A DNA stretch of 64,000 nt from Pseudomonas putida (GTDB lineage: Bacteria; Pseudomonadota; Gammaproteobacteria; Pseudomonadales; Pseudomonadaceae). The stretch covers positions 1-64,000 of the forward strand of contig NZ_JANHLC010000013.1 in NCBI RefSeq assembly GCF_028682395.1. The letters run 5' to 3'. Positions 1 through 9,788 of this stretch are shown here, piece by piece. The first letter of the stretch is position 1, and each line of letters starts with the position of its first letter. A program made the position numbers and the translations under genes. Under the pieces are notes generated by a model that saw nothing but the letters and a program-made list of their open reading frames with translations, was not told the DNA's origin and did no database searches.

Positions 1-70
1 ACAGGCTTCGACTGCGATCCTGTCCCAGGCTAACCAACTGCCATCGTCGGTACTGAAACTGCTTCAGTAA
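1..70 (+). CDS. fliC: Flagellin, C-terminal end only
   Basis: Only the last 22 or so codons are inside the window, read in the frame ending with TAA at 68-70. The peptide ends ILSQANQLPSSVLKLLQ, the typical D0 C-terminal helix of flagellin, which packs in the filament core and is the part recognised by the FliS chaperone. A strong intrinsic terminator follows at 94-127, and the cap and chaperone genes (flaG-fliD-fliS) come next, as in other Pseudomonas flagellar clusters. The rest of the gene and its promoter lie before the window. Confidence 0.85.
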   Translation, partial: QASTAILSQANQLPSSVLKLLQ

Positions 71-93
71 TCGCGTAACAGGCTGGATCAGAA

Positions 94-127
94 CGGAAGG
101 GCGCCTTGTGCGCCCTTCCGTTTTTTT
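94..127 (+). terminator. Intrinsic terminator of fliC
   Basis: Arms CGGAAGGGCGC (94-104) and GCGCCCTTCCG (110-120) form a perfect 11-bp stem with a 5-nt loop, followed at once by seven T. This is a textbook rho-independent terminator 24 bases after the flagellin stop. Confidence 0.92.
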
Positions 128-319
128 ATGGTCGTTGTTCTTGGATGGCCACTATGGCTATCGGCCGACACCATCCTGATGGCGGAATCACCTGCCTCCT
201 GCTCGGTCGCCAGGATCCACAACTGGCTCCGTACATCTGCAATCCTGTGGTTTGTCGCGGCTAAATCCTTGAAAAATCACACACAAACCCGTGTCAGGGA
301 AAAAAACCGCAGAAAATGC

Positions 320-346
320 TCAAGCTGTGTACGTTGGCGACGATAA
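320..346 (+). promoter_or_regulatory. Sigma-28 (FliA) type promoter upstream of flaG
   Basis: TCAA (320-323), 15 bases, then GACGATAA (339-346) matches the FliA pattern TNAA-N15-GCCGATAA with one mismatch in the -10. It would give flaG a long leader of about 170 nt and add late-class transcription to the sigma-54 site at 464. Confidence 0.6.
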
Positions 347-463
347 CCTTTACGAAGCTTTGTAAAAACACGTCAGGCGGTTGCCGGGCTGCAAGCGGAT
401 ATCCTGCATTGGGATGGCCGAACTGCCTGCCCTGGAGCTGAAGCTGCTTCAGTTGGGCAGGCG

Positions 464-479
464 TGGCAATTGGCTGGCA
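464..479 (+). promoter_or_regulatory. Sigma-54 type promoter before flaG-fliD
   Basis: TGGCAATTGGCTGGCA has GG (465-466) and GC (477-478) exactly twelve bases apart, the invariant -24/-12 spacing of RpoN promoters. The -12 box TGGC is imperfect against TTGC. RpoN/FleQ control of the fliD operon is established in Pseudomonas. Confidence 0.55.
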
Positions 480-526
480 AGCGCTGAGGCGCGGCCTTCT
501 ACTATTAGCTTGGTTAGGTGACAGAC

Positions 527-877
527 ATGGATATGAGCGTGAAGCTGAACTTGTCTTACCCGGCGGCCGCACCGGCTCAGGTCGCAAAGGCGCCTGAAGT
601 CGTTCCTCAGCCGCCCAAGGTCGAAGCATTGGCCAAGGCCTCCGGGGAGTCGACGCGTGACGACCTGGAAAAGGCGGTGACTGATATCCGCGAATTCGTC
701 CAGGCGGCGCGGCGCGAGCTGGATTTTTCCATCGATGACTCCACCGGTAAGGTGGTGGTCAAGGTGATCGCAACCGGTAGCGGCGAAGTTATCCGCCAGA
801 TACCCTCGGAAACGGCATTGAAACTGGCTCAAAGCCTGACGGATGCCAGTAGCCTGCTGTTTGAAACGAATGCCTGA
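527..877 (+). CDS. flaG: Flagellar protein FlaG
   Basis: This is a 116-residue FlaG-family protein, a secreted or cytosolic modulator of filament length found next to fliD. The N-terminal part is proline- and alanine-rich and poorly conserved. The C-terminal half, from about residue 55, has the family core with the motif LDFSIDDSTGKVVVKVIA and then GEVIRQIPSETALKLAQ. The ATG at 527 was chosen over the in-frame GTG at 518 because AGGTGA (516-521) sits as a Shine-Dalgarno five bases before it. The gene lies between fliC and fliD and probably shares transcripts with fliD. Confidence 0.9.
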   Translation: MDMSVKLNLSYPAAAPAQVAKAPEVVPQPPKVEALAKASGESTRDDLEKAVTDIREFVQAARRELDFSIDDSTGKVVVKVIATGSGEVIRQIPSETALKLAQSLTDASSLLFETNA

Positions 878-959
878 AGTGGCATGAAAATTGTTGCGGT
901 CTTCGCTTCAGAGGCTTTTTGTCAAGAAAGCGGCGGCTGCGGGATAAGGAGTAAGGGAA

Positions 960-2321
960 ATGGTCGGTTTAGTAAGTCAGGGCCTGGGATCGGGCGTCAA
1001 GGTTGGCGATATCGTGACGGCGCTGGTCGGGGCCGAGAAGGCACCCAAGCAAGCGCAGATCACCAGCCAGCAGAAAGATGCGACGACCCAGCTGTCTGCT
1101 GTCGGCACGGTGCAGGCGGCCCTGGAAAGCTATCGTTCGGCAATCGCCAAGCTCAATACCGCGACCGCCTTCAACGGGTTGACCGGTAGTTCTTCCGACG
1201 AGAAGACGGCCAAGGTCACGCTGGGCGATTCAGCGTCCAGTGGCACTTATGCGTTGGTGGTCGATAAGCTCGCCACAGCCTCCAAGACCACGAGTGACGT
1301 GTTCGCGGATGGCGCCTCCAGCGTCGTCAATGCGGGCAAGGAGTCTCAGGTCCTGACCATTAGCCAGTCGGGTAATGGCTATGATGTGACCATTCCCGCC
1401 GGGGCGACCCTGCAGCAGACCCGTGACCTGATCAACACCCAGTTGGCGTCCAAGGGTATCAGCGCCAACATCCTGACCGACGCCAACGGTTCGCGGATGG
1501 TCCTGACCTCGCAGAAAACCGGTAAAGACACCGAAATCACGGTGAGCGGTGCCGCAGCAACGGGCGGTTTCGGCGCGTTTACCGGCAATGTGCCGCAGAA
1601 TGCGGAATACAGCATTGATGGCATCAAGATGGAATCGACCAGCAACACGGTGACGTCGGCGATCAGTGGCGTAAACCTGGAGTTGGTGGCGGCAAATACG
1701 GATAAGAATGTGCCGACCATGATCAAGGTCGGTAACAACACTGAAACGCTCAAGACTTCCGTGCAGTCGTTTATCACCGCCTACAACGCGCTGATGACGG
1801 CGATCAACACCCAGACCAAGGTCACTGCGACCGGTGACTCGGCGACCACCAAGGCGGGTACGCTGACGGGTGATGCGACCATGCGGCAGTTGGTCTCGAC
1901 AGTCCGTGGCGAGTTGCTCAATGGCGCGGGCGGGACGTTGTCGCAGATTGGCATGAACACCGATCAGAAGACCGGCCTGCTGTCGCTCGACAGCAAGAAG
2001 TGGGATGCGGCAATCGCCGGCGGCAAGGTTGATGTCGCGGGTATGTTCACCGGCGAGACCGGCCTGGTGTCGCGCATGACCAAGGCCACCGCCGGTTATG
2101 TGGGGACCACTGGTATCCTGGCTTCGCGTTCGACCAACCTGAACAACAAGCTGACCGACCTGGACACTCAGCAGAAGGCCCTGGACCGACGTATCGAGAC
2201 CCTGACCAAGACGTTGAACGACAAGTACAACGCCATGGACAGCCTGGTGGCCAAGCTGACGGCCAGCAGCAGTAGCATCATGACCACGCTCAACTCGCTG
2301 AACAATCCTAAGTCGAGCTGA
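960..2321 (+). CDS. fliD: Flagellar filament cap protein FliD (HAP2)
   Basis: FliD is a 453-residue secreted protein that forms the pentameric cap under which flagellin subunits fold. In Pseudomonas it is also a known mucin adhesin. The N-terminal FliD_N signature runs from about residue 5 to 100 (VSQGLGSGVKVGDIVTALV, then KAPKQAQITSQQ). The C-terminal FliD_C domain ends in a long amphipathic helix from about residue 390 (LTDLDTQQKALDRRIETL). The middle domain is variable, as expected for the exposed part. The start is supported by AAGGAG about 10 bases upstream. It follows flaG by 82 bases and precedes the fliS and fliT chaperone genes. Confidence 0.95.
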   Translation: MVGLVSQGLGSGVKVGDIVTALVGAEKAPKQAQITSQQKDATTQLSAVGTVQAALESYRSAIAKLNTATAFNGLTGSSSDEKTAKVTLGDSASSGTYALVVDKLATASKTTSDVFADGASSVVNAGKESQVLTISQSGNGYDVTIPAGATLQQTRDLINTQLASKGISANILTDANGSRMVLTSQKTGKDTEITVSGAAATGGFGAFTGNVPQNAEYSIDGIKMESTSNTVTSAISGVNLELVAANTDKNVPTMIKVGNNTETLKTSVQSFITAYNALMTAINTQTKVTATGDSATTKAGTLTGDATMRQLVSTVRGELLNGAGGTLSQIGMNTDQKTGLLSLDSKKWDAAIAGGKVDVAGMFTGETGLVSRMTKATAGYVGTTGILASRSTNLNNKLTDLDTQQKALDRRIETLTKTLNDKYNAMDSLVAKLTASSSSIMTTLNSLNNPKSS

Positions 2322-2463
2322 CCTGGGCGAGTAGGTTTTGGGCTCGGGTCTGTTGTCTTCAGCGGCCTGGGCCTTTTTATTTCGTGCTTAAAGTTTTTTG
2401 CAACACAGTCGACACAATGGTCAGAGCAACCTTTCAGTTATTGCCGGTAATAGAGGTAGAAAC

Positions 2464-2853
2464 ATGAATCCCATGAGAGCCCTTCGTCAGTACCAGAAGG
2501 TCAATTCCCACGCACAAATCTCCGAAGCCAGCCCACATCGCCTGGTGCAGATGCTGATGGAAGGCGGGTTGGATCGCATGGCTCAGGCCAAGGGCGCCAT
2601 GGCCCGTGGTGATGTCGCTCAGAAAGGCCTGATGCTGGGCAAGGCGATTGAAATCATTTCCGGTCTGCGTGAAGGCCTGGACCCGGAGAAAAGCGAAGAT
2701 CCGGCGTCGCTCAAGCGCCTGGATGAGCTGTATGCCTATATGACCGCACGCCTGGTCGAGGCCAACAGCGCCAACGATGCGCAGATGATCGATGAAGTCC
2801 AGGGTTTGCTGGTGACCGTCAAGAGCGGTTGGGATGCCATTGCGGATCAATAG
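2464..2853 (+). CDS. fliS: Flagellin-specific export chaperone FliS
   Basis: This 129-residue, all-helical protein binds the C-terminal D0 helix of flagellin in the cytoplasm and delivers it to the export gate. Family signatures are the N-terminal YQKVNSHAQISEASPHRLVQ and the following LMEGGLDRMAQAKGAM. The ATG at 2464 is preceded by GAGGTAG. An upstream in-frame ATG at 2398 would add 22 residues absent from the family. The gap of about 140 bases after fliD has only a weak GC-rich stem, so fliS may be transcribed with fliD. Confidence 0.94.
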   Translation: MNPMRALRQYQKVNSHAQISEASPHRLVQMLMEGGLDRMAQAKGAMARGDVAQKGLMLGKAIEIISGLREGLDPEKSEDPASLKRLDELYAYMTARLVEANSANDAQMIDEVQGLLVTVKSGWDAIADQ

Positions 2854-2877
2854 GCCCGCGGGTCTGAGGAATGCGTT

Positions 2878-3174
2878 ATGAGTCACGCACTGCAACGTAT
2901 TGAAGAGAGTCGCGATGCCTTGATCGGTGCTTTGGAGCAGCGCGATTGGGATGCGATCGGCGAGCTGGATATCGCCTGCCGCTCCTGCATTGATGAAGCG
3001 TTGAGCGAAGCGCCGGTGGATGAAGCGGTGCTGCGTGAGCAGTTGGAGAGTCTGCTGGCGGTTTACCGACAGTTATTGGAGGTAACGAAGGGCGAGCGTC
3101 AGGCGATAGTCAACGAAATGTCGCAGATCACCCAAGCGCAGAGCGCGGCAAAGGTTTACCATCTGTTCGGTTAA
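2878..3174 (+). CDS. fliT: FliT-type flagellar chaperone
   Basis: This is a small, highly charged, helical 98-residue protein of the FliT family (export chaperone for FliD), judged from length, helical heptads and its position directly after fliS. The N-terminus reads LQRIEESRDALIGALEQRDW, and the C-terminal part is a basic and glutamine-rich helix. It starts 24 bases after fliS, so the two are surely co-transcribed. FliT-like proteins are poorly conserved in sequence, so the name rests partly on context. Confidence 0.8.
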   Translation: MSHALQRIEESRDALIGALEQRDWDAIGELDIACRSCIDEALSEAPVDEAVLREQLESLLAVYRQLLEVTKGERQAIVNEMSQITQAQSAAKVYHLFG

Positions 3175-3226
3175 TGTCCCATTGACCGACACGTAGTGCG
3201 CCATAAATTTGACTATGTGCGGATTT

Positions 3227-3254
3227 TTGACTTAACTAGTGCTGTTTTCAGAAT
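3227..3254 (+). promoter_or_regulatory. Possible sigma-70 promoter of fleQ
   Basis: TTGACT (3227-3232) and CAGAAT (3249-3254) are 16 bases apart in the AT-rich gap before fleQ. In Pseudomonas aeruginosa, fleQ is known to be sigma-70 dependent, which is why such a site was sought. The -10 box is only a four-of-six match. Confidence 0.3.
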
Positions 3255-3343
3255 TCAGACGTTTATATGTAGGAAAATGCCTGTAGGCGTCTAGCTTGCC
3301 CTGTACTGACGGGCATTGAGTTGACTAGGGAAGTTGCTATTGC

Positions 3344-4819
<1,476 letters not shown>

Positions 4820-4857
4820 CGCCGGTTTTCCAGGTTCCTTCGATAAAACCCTTTTTT

Positions 4858-4873
4858 AGGCACGGGTATTGCT
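4858..4873 (+). promoter_or_regulatory. Sigma-54 promoter of fleSR
   Basis: AGGCACGGGTATTGCT has GG (4859-4860) and GC (4871-4872) twelve bases apart. GGCAC and TTGCT match the TGGCAC-N5-TTGC consensus very closely. This fits the known FleQ/RpoN control of fleSR. Confidence 0.85.
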
Positions 4874-4915
4874 AAGCCTCACTCAACGTTCCGTTTACTG
4901 ACGCGAGTGAGCACG

Positions 4916-6118
4916 ATGCCCCTAGCCGCCCAGATATCTCCAGTCCCTGATGCCGAAAGGTCCGTCGAGCAGGCTAGCCGGCTTGGCCTGGAGCAGGCGT
5001 TCGCGCTGTTTAACCAGATGTCGAGCCAGCTGACCGATTCCTACGGGATGCTGGAAGCCCGGGTGACCGAGCTCAAGGGCGAGCTGGCGCTGGTCAGTGC
5101 TCAGCGTATGGAAGAGTTGGCCGAGAAAGAGCGCCTGGCTAATCGTTTGCAGCATCTGCTCGACCTGTTGCCGGGTGGGGTCATTGTGATCGACGGCCAG
5201 GGCATGGTGCGCGAGGCTAATCCGACCGCCTGCGAAATGCTCGGCCTGCCCCTGGTGGGCGTACTCTGGCGTCAAGTTATTGCCCGCTGTTTCGCCCCGC
5301 GTGAAGACGACGGGCATGAAATCTCCCTCAAGGATGGTCGACGGCTCTCGCTTGCTACCCGTTCGCTGGATGCCGAGCCGGGGCAACTGGTGTTGCTCAA
5401 TGACCTGACCGAAACCCGTCATCTGCAGGATCAACTGGCCCGCCACGAGCGTTTGTCTTCCCTGGGGCGAATGGTGGCTTCCTTGGCCCATCAAATTCGC
5501 ACACCGCTTTCCGCCGCGCTGCTGTACGCCAGTCATTTGACTGAGCAGGAGCTGCCGCTGGAAACCCAGCAGCGCTTCGCCGGGCGTCTGAAAGAGCGCC
5601 TGCACGAGCTGGAGCATCAGGTGCGCGATATGCTGGTGTTTGCGCGTGGCGAGTTGCCGCTTAACGATCGTCTCAGTCCCAAGCTTCTGTTGCAGGCCTT
5701 GCAGGCGGCCGCAGCGCCCCATGTCGAAGGGCTGCAGGTTCGCTGGCAATGCGACATCCATGCAGGCGAGTTGCTCTGCAATCGCGACACCCTGGTCGGT
5801 GCACTGCTCAACCTTGTCGAGAATGCGGTACAGGCCAGCCAGGGTGTCGTGCGCCTCAAGGTCCACCTTTACCGACGGGGCAGTAATCTGCGCCTGGTGA
5901 TCAGCGACAGTGGCAGCGGCATCGAGCCGCGCGTGCTGGCGCGCCTCGGCGAACCCTTTTTTACCACCAAGACCACGGGGACCGGCCTCGGCCTGGCGGT
6001 GGTCAAGGCCGTAGCCCGGGCGCATCAGGGCGAGTTTCAGCTGGTTTCCAGGCTTGGGCGCGGCACCTGTGCGCAGGTGACCTTGCCGTTGATCTCGGGT
6101 CTGCCGGGGGGGCAATGA
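4916..6118 (+). CDS. fleS: Flagellar sensor histidine kinase FleS
   Basis: FleS is a soluble kinase of about 400 residues with no membrane segments, which activates FleR for the middle-class flagellar genes. An N-terminal coiled coil (about 40-80) leads into a PAS domain (about 80-165, LLPGGVIVIDGQGMVREAN). The HisKA H-box LAHQIRTPLSAALL has the phosphoacceptor at about H192. The HATPase domain follows with N box LLNLVENAVQAS, DSGSGIEP and TGTGLGLAVV. The ATG at 4916 has GAGTGA five bases upstream and was preferred to the GTG at 4907, which has no ribosome binding site. The stop overlaps the fleR start. Confidence 0.94.
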   Translation: MPLAAQISPVPDAERSVEQASRLGLEQAFALFNQMSSQLTDSYGMLEARVTELKGELALVSAQRMEELAEKERLANRLQHLLDLLPGGVIVIDGQGMVREANPTACEMLGLPLVGVLWRQVIARCFAPREDDGHEISLKDGRRLSLATRSLDAEPGQLVLLNDLTETRHLQDQLARHERLSSLGRMVASLAHQIRTPLSAALLYASHLTEQELPLETQQRFAGRLKERLHELEHQVRDMLVFARGELPLNDRLSPKLLLQALQAAAAPHVEGLQVRWQCDIHAGELLCNRDTLVGALLNLVENAVQASQGVVRLKVHLYRRGSNLRLVISDSGSGIEPRVLARLGEPFFTTKTTGTGLGLAVVKAVARAHQGEFQLVSRLGRGTCAQVTLPLISGLPGGQ

Positions 6119-7524
6119 TGGGCATGCCAATCAATGTACTGCTGGTCGAGGATGATCGCGCCTTGCGCGAGGCGCTGGGCGATACCCTGGCTTTGGCCGG
6201 GCACTCGTTCCAGGCCGTCGGCTCGGCCGAGGAAGCCTTGCAGGCGGCTTCGGCGCAGCCATTTAGCCTGGTGGTCAGCGATGTGAACATGCCGGGCATG
6301 GATGGCCATCAGTTGCTGGGGTTGCTGCGCCTGCGTCAACCGCAGTTGCCGGTGTTGTTGATGACGGCCCATGGCGCCGTCGAGCGTGCCGTGGATGCGA
6401 TGCGCCAGGGCGCAGCGGACTACCTGGTCAAGCCGTTCGAACCGCGCGCCTTGCTCGACCTGGTGGCTCGGCATGCGCTGGGCTGCCTGGGCGCCAGCGA
6501 AGGCGAAGGGCCGGTGGCTGTCGAGCCGGCCAGCGCCGGGCTGCTGGATTTGGCCACGCGGGTGGCGCGCAGTGATTCCACGGTGCTGATTTCCGGCGAG
6601 TCGGGGACCGGCAAGGAGGTGCTGGCGCGGTTTATCCATCAGCAATCACAGCGCGCCAATCAGCCGTTTGTTGCGATCAACTGCGCGGCGATTCCCGACA
6701 ATATGCTCGAGGCCACGCTGTTCGGGCATGAGAAGGGCTCGTTTACCGGGGCCATTGCCGCCCAGGCGGGCAAATTTGAGCAGGCCGATGGTGGCACCTT
6801 GCTCTTGGATGAGATTTCCGAGATGCCGCTGGGGTTGCAGGCCAAGTTGCTGCGGGTATTGCAGGAGCGCGAGGTTGAACGGGTCGGTGGGCGCAAGCCG
6901 ATCAGCCTGGATATCCGCGTGGTGGCCACCACCAACCGGGATCTGGCGGGCGAAGTGGCGGCGGGGCGTTTCCGTGAGGATCTTTACTATCGCCTGTCGG
7001 TGTTTCCGCTGGCGTGGCAGCCGTTGCGCGAGCGTCAAGCCGATATTCTGCCGTTGGCCGAGCGTCTGCTCGCCAAGCACGTCAATAAAATGAAGCATGC
7101 GCCAGTCAGGCTGTCGCAGGAGGCGCGCGAATGCCTGGTGAGCTACCCGTGGCCGGGCAATGTTCGCGAGTTGGATAACGCCTTGCAGCGCGCATTGATT
7201 CTGCAGCAGGGCGGATTGATCCAGGCCGCGGATTTTTGCCTCGCGGGAGTGGTAAGCTGCGCGCCGCTCGCCGCCGTGCAGGCTGCGCCGATGCCGGGCG
7301 GGGCGGTGCAATTGCCGTTGCCCCAGGCTGAGCCGGGTAGCGGGTTGGGCGACGATCTGCGTCGGCGTGAATTCCAGATGATTATCGATACCCTGCGCGC
7401 CGAGCGCGGGCGGCGCAAGGAAGCGGCCGAGCGCCTGGGCATCAGCCCGCGCACGCTGCGTTACAAGCTGGCGCAGATGCGCGACGCGGGCATGGATGTC
7501 GAGGCGTATCTGTTTGCCAATTGA
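6115..7524 (+). CDS. fleR: Flagellar sigma-54 response regulator FleR
   Basis: FleR is a 469-residue NtrC-type regulator, partner of FleS. The receiver domain (about 7-120) carries D56 in LVVSDVNMPGMDG and the lysine in YLVKPF. The AAA+ domain has GESGTGKE and the sigma-54 loop as GSFTGA, a tolerated variant of GAFTGA. The C-terminal Fis-type helix-turn-helix reads RRKEAAERLGISPRTLRYKL. The ATG at 6115 overlaps the fleS stop by 4 bases (ATGA), indicating translational coupling. In Pseudomonas, FleR activates the basal body, hook and ring genes, some of which follow here. Confidence 0.95.
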   Translation: MMGMPINVLLVEDDRALREALGDTLALAGHSFQAVGSAEEALQAASAQPFSLVVSDVNMPGMDGHQLLGLLRLRQPQLPVLLMTAHGAVERAVDAMRQGAADYLVKPFEPRALLDLVARHALGCLGASEGEGPVAVEPASAGLLDLATRVARSDSTVLISGESGTGKEVLARFIHQQSQRANQPFVAINCAAIPDNMLEATLFGHEKGSFTGAIAAQAGKFEQADGGTLLLDEISEMPLGLQAKLLRVLQEREVERVGGRKPISLDIRVVATTNRDLAGEVAAGRFREDLYYRLSVFPLAWQPLRERQADILPLAERLLAKHVNKMKHAPVRLSQEARECLVSYPWPGNVRELDNALQRALILQQGGLIQAADFCLAGVVSCAPLAAVQAAPMPGGAVQLPLPQAEPGSGLGDDLRRREFQMIIDTLRAERGRRKEAAERLGISPRTLRYKLAQMRDAGMDVEAYLFAN

Positions 7525-7578
7525 GGGGGCGCGTGGGTAGTGGCTTGTATTGTCTTTTGTTTAAGGGCGAGGCGTAGC

Positions 7579-7594
7579 TGGCACCCTTGTTGCT
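7579..7594 (+). promoter_or_regulatory. Sigma-54 promoter of the fliE-J operon
   Basis: TGGCACCCTTGTTGCT is a perfect TGGCAC-N5-TTGCT site, with GG at 7580-7581 and GC at 7592-7593, 62 bases before the fliE start. Confidence 0.92.
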
Positions 7595-7655
7595 AACACC
7601 CTATCAATCGTTGTGTAAGCGTCAAAAAAATGCAGGCCGCCGAAGAGAGAAATCC

Positions 7656-7985
7656 ATGAGCCAAGGTGTTGAGTTCAATCGATTGATGTTGGATATGCGC
7701 TCCATGCAAATGGAAGCCATGGCCAAGACCAAGTCGGTTACCCAGGTCCCCGAAATGGGCGCCAGCAGCTTTTCCGATATGCTCGGCAAGGCTGTAAACA
7801 AAGTAAATGACACGCAGCAGGCGTCGAGTCAGTTGGCCAGTGCCTTCGAGATCGGCAAGAGCGGCGTGGACCTGACGGACGTGATGATCGCGTCGCAGAA
7901 AGCCAGTGTGTCGTTCCAGGCATTGACCCAGGTGCGCAACAAGCTGGTTCAGGCGTATCAAGACATCATGCAGATGCCGGTATAA
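7656..7985 (+). CDS. fliE: Flagellar hook-basal body protein FliE
   Basis: FliE is a 109-residue junction protein between the MS-ring and the proximal rod and an early export substrate. The family C-terminal region is clear: GVDLTDVMIASQKASVSFQA, then QVRNKLVQAYQDIMQMPV. The start at 7656 has GAAGAGAG upstream; a further upstream ATG at 7587 lies inside the sigma-54 promoter and would add an unrelated basic extension. It is the first gene of the fliEFGHIJ operon. Confidence 0.95.
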   Translation: MSQGVEFNRLMLDMRSMQMEAMAKTKSVTQVPEMGASSFSDMLGKAVNKVNDTQQASSQLASAFEIGKSGVDLTDVMIASQKASVSFQALTQVRNKLVQAYQDIMQMPV

Positions 7986-8000
7986 GGACGAGATTGAGTC

Positions 8001-9788
8001 ATGGCAGAAGCAGTCGCCGATAACGTTCCGGCCAAGTCCGGCTCAGCAGATGGCAAGCCGCCGCTGTTTGGGTTGTCCTTTCTGGAAAACCTTTCCGAGA
8101 TGACCATGCTCCGTCAGGTCGGCCTTATGGTCGGTCTGGCTGCCAGCGTGGCGATTGGTTTTGCCGTGGTGTTGTGGTCGCAGCAGCCTGATTATCGGCC
8201 CCTTTATGGCAGCCTGGCGGGTATGGACGCCAAGCAGGTCATGGACACCCTGGCTTCGGCCGACATTCCTTATACCGTTGAACCCAATTCCGGTGCCTTG
8301 CTGGTCAAGGCCGATGATGTGGCCCGCGCGCGGCTCAAGCTGGCGGCGGCCGGCGTCGCGCCCGGCGACGGCAATATCGGTTTCGAGATCCTCGACAAAG
8401 AGCAAGGTCTTGGCACCAGCCAGTTCATGGAAGCCACCCGTTATCGCCGTGGTCTGGAAGGCGAGCTGGCACGGACCATCGCCAGCCTGAACAACGTCAA
8501 GGGTGCGCGCGTTCACCTGGCGATCCCGAAAAGCTCGGTATTCGTGCGTGATGAGCGCAAGCCCAGCGCTTCGGTACTGGTCGAACTGTACTCCGGGCGC
8601 TCCCTGGAGCCGGGCCAGGTCGTGGCCATCGTCAATCTGGTGGCGACCAGCGTTCCTGAACTGAGCAAATCCCAGATCACCGTGGTCGACCAGAAGGGCA
8701 ATCTGCTCTCCGACCAGGCCGAAACATCGGCCCTGACCATGGCCGGCAAGCAGTTCGACTACAGCCGTCGCATGGAAAGCATGCTGACCCAGCGCGTCCA
8801 CAACATCCTGCAGCCAGTGCTGGGCAATGATCGCTACAAGGCTGAAGTCTCCGCCGATGTGGACTTCAGCGCGGTCGAATCGACCTCCGAACAGTTCAAC
8901 CCGGACCAGCCGGCGCTGCGCAGCGAACAATCGGTCAATGAACAGCGCTCCAGCAGCAACGGCCCCCAAGGTGTACCGGGCGCTTTGAGCAACCAGCCAC
9001 CGGCACCCGCGTCTGCACCGCAGACCACGGGCGGCGCGACGGCCTCGGCGGGCATGGTTCAGCCGGGCCAGCCGCTGCTCGATGCCAATGGCCAGCAGAT
9101 CATGGATCCGGCCACCGGCCAGCCGATGCTCGCGCCGTATCCGGCCGACAAGCGTCAACAGTCGACCCGCAACTTCGAACTCGACCGTTCCATTAGCCAT
9201 ACCAAGCAGCAGCAGGGCCGGCTCAATCGCCTGTCGGTCGCGGTGGTGGTCGATGATCAGGTCAAGGTCAATGCCGCCAACGGTGAAATCACCCGTGCGC
9301 CCTGGACCGCCGACGAATTGGCGCGCTTTACCCGCTTGGTCCAGGACGCAGTCGGTTTTGACGCGAGCCGTGGCGACAGCGTCAGCGTGATCAACGTGCC
9401 GTTCTCCAGCGAGCGTGGCGAAGCCATTGCCGATATCCCGTTCTACTCGCAACCCTGGTTCTGGGATGTGGTGAAACAGGTGATGGGTATCCTGTTTATC
9501 CTGGTACTGGTCTTCGGTGTCCTGCGTCCGGTGCTCAACAACATCACCGGTCACGGTAAGAACCGTCAGTTGGTGGGCGCCGATGGCGACCTCGAACTGG
9601 GTGGTATGGGCGGTCTCGACGGCGAGCTGGCCAACGACCGCGTCAGCCTGGGCGGGCCGCAAAGTATTCTGTTGCCGAGCCCGAGCGAAGGCTATGACGC
9701 TCAACTGAACGCAATCAAGAGCCTCGTGGCTGAAGATCCGGGCCGTGTTGCCCAGGTCGTGAAAGAGTGGATCAACGCCGATGAGTGA
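8001..9788 (+). CDS. fliF: Flagellar MS-ring protein FliF
   Basis: FliF is a 595-residue inner-membrane protein that forms the MS ring housing the export gate. Transmembrane segments lie at about 39-60 (LMVGLAASVAIGFAVVLW) and about 488-512 (VMGILFILVLVFGVLRPVL), flanking the periplasmic ring-building domains. Typical family sequence includes ARTIASLNNVKGARVHLAIP. A disordered proline/alanine stretch near 330-370 is normal for the family. The C-terminal cytoplasmic tail, which binds FliG, overlaps the fliG start by 8 bases. Confidence 0.97.
   Translation: MAEAVADNVPAKSGSADGKPPLFGLSFLENLSEMTMLRQVGLMVGLAASVAIGFAVVLWSQQPDYRPLYGSLAGMDAKQVMDTLASADIPYTVEPNSGALLVKADDVARARLKLAAAGVAPGDGNIGFEILDKEQGLGTSQFMEATRYRRGLEGELARTIASLNNVKGARVHLAIPKSSVFVRDERKPSASVLVELYSGRSLEPGQVVAIVNLVATSVPELSKSQITVVDQKGNLLSDQAETSALTMAGKQFDYSRRMESMLTQRVHNILQPVLGNDRYKAEVSADVDFSAVESTSEQFNPDQPALRSEQSVNEQRSSSNGPQGVPGALSNQPPAPASAPQTTGGATASAGMVQPGQPLLDANGQQIMDPATGQPMLAPYPADKRQQSTRNFELDRSISHTKQQQGRLNRLSVAVVVDDQVKVNAANGEITRAPWTADELARFTRLVQDAVGFDASRGDSVSVINVPFSSERGEAIADIPFYSQPWFWDVVKQVMGILFILVLVFGVLRPVLNNITGHGKNRQLVGADGDLELGGMGGLDGELANDRVSLGGPQSILLPSPSEGYDAQLNAIKSLVAEDPGRVAQVVKEWINADE

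Larger units (their letters stand above)
71..526 (+). other. Intergenic region fliC-flaG
   Basis: This gap of about 450 bases has no convincing gene. It holds the fliC terminator (94-127), a sigma-28-like promoter (320-346) and a sigma-54-like promoter (464-479). Short reading frames here have neither a ribosome binding site nor a recognisable product. Confidence 0.7.

Noticed and set aside
2322..2463. Possible terminator after fliD (GGCCTGGGCC then T-run)
   Set aside because: The stem has only four pairs with a two-base loop, too weak to call.
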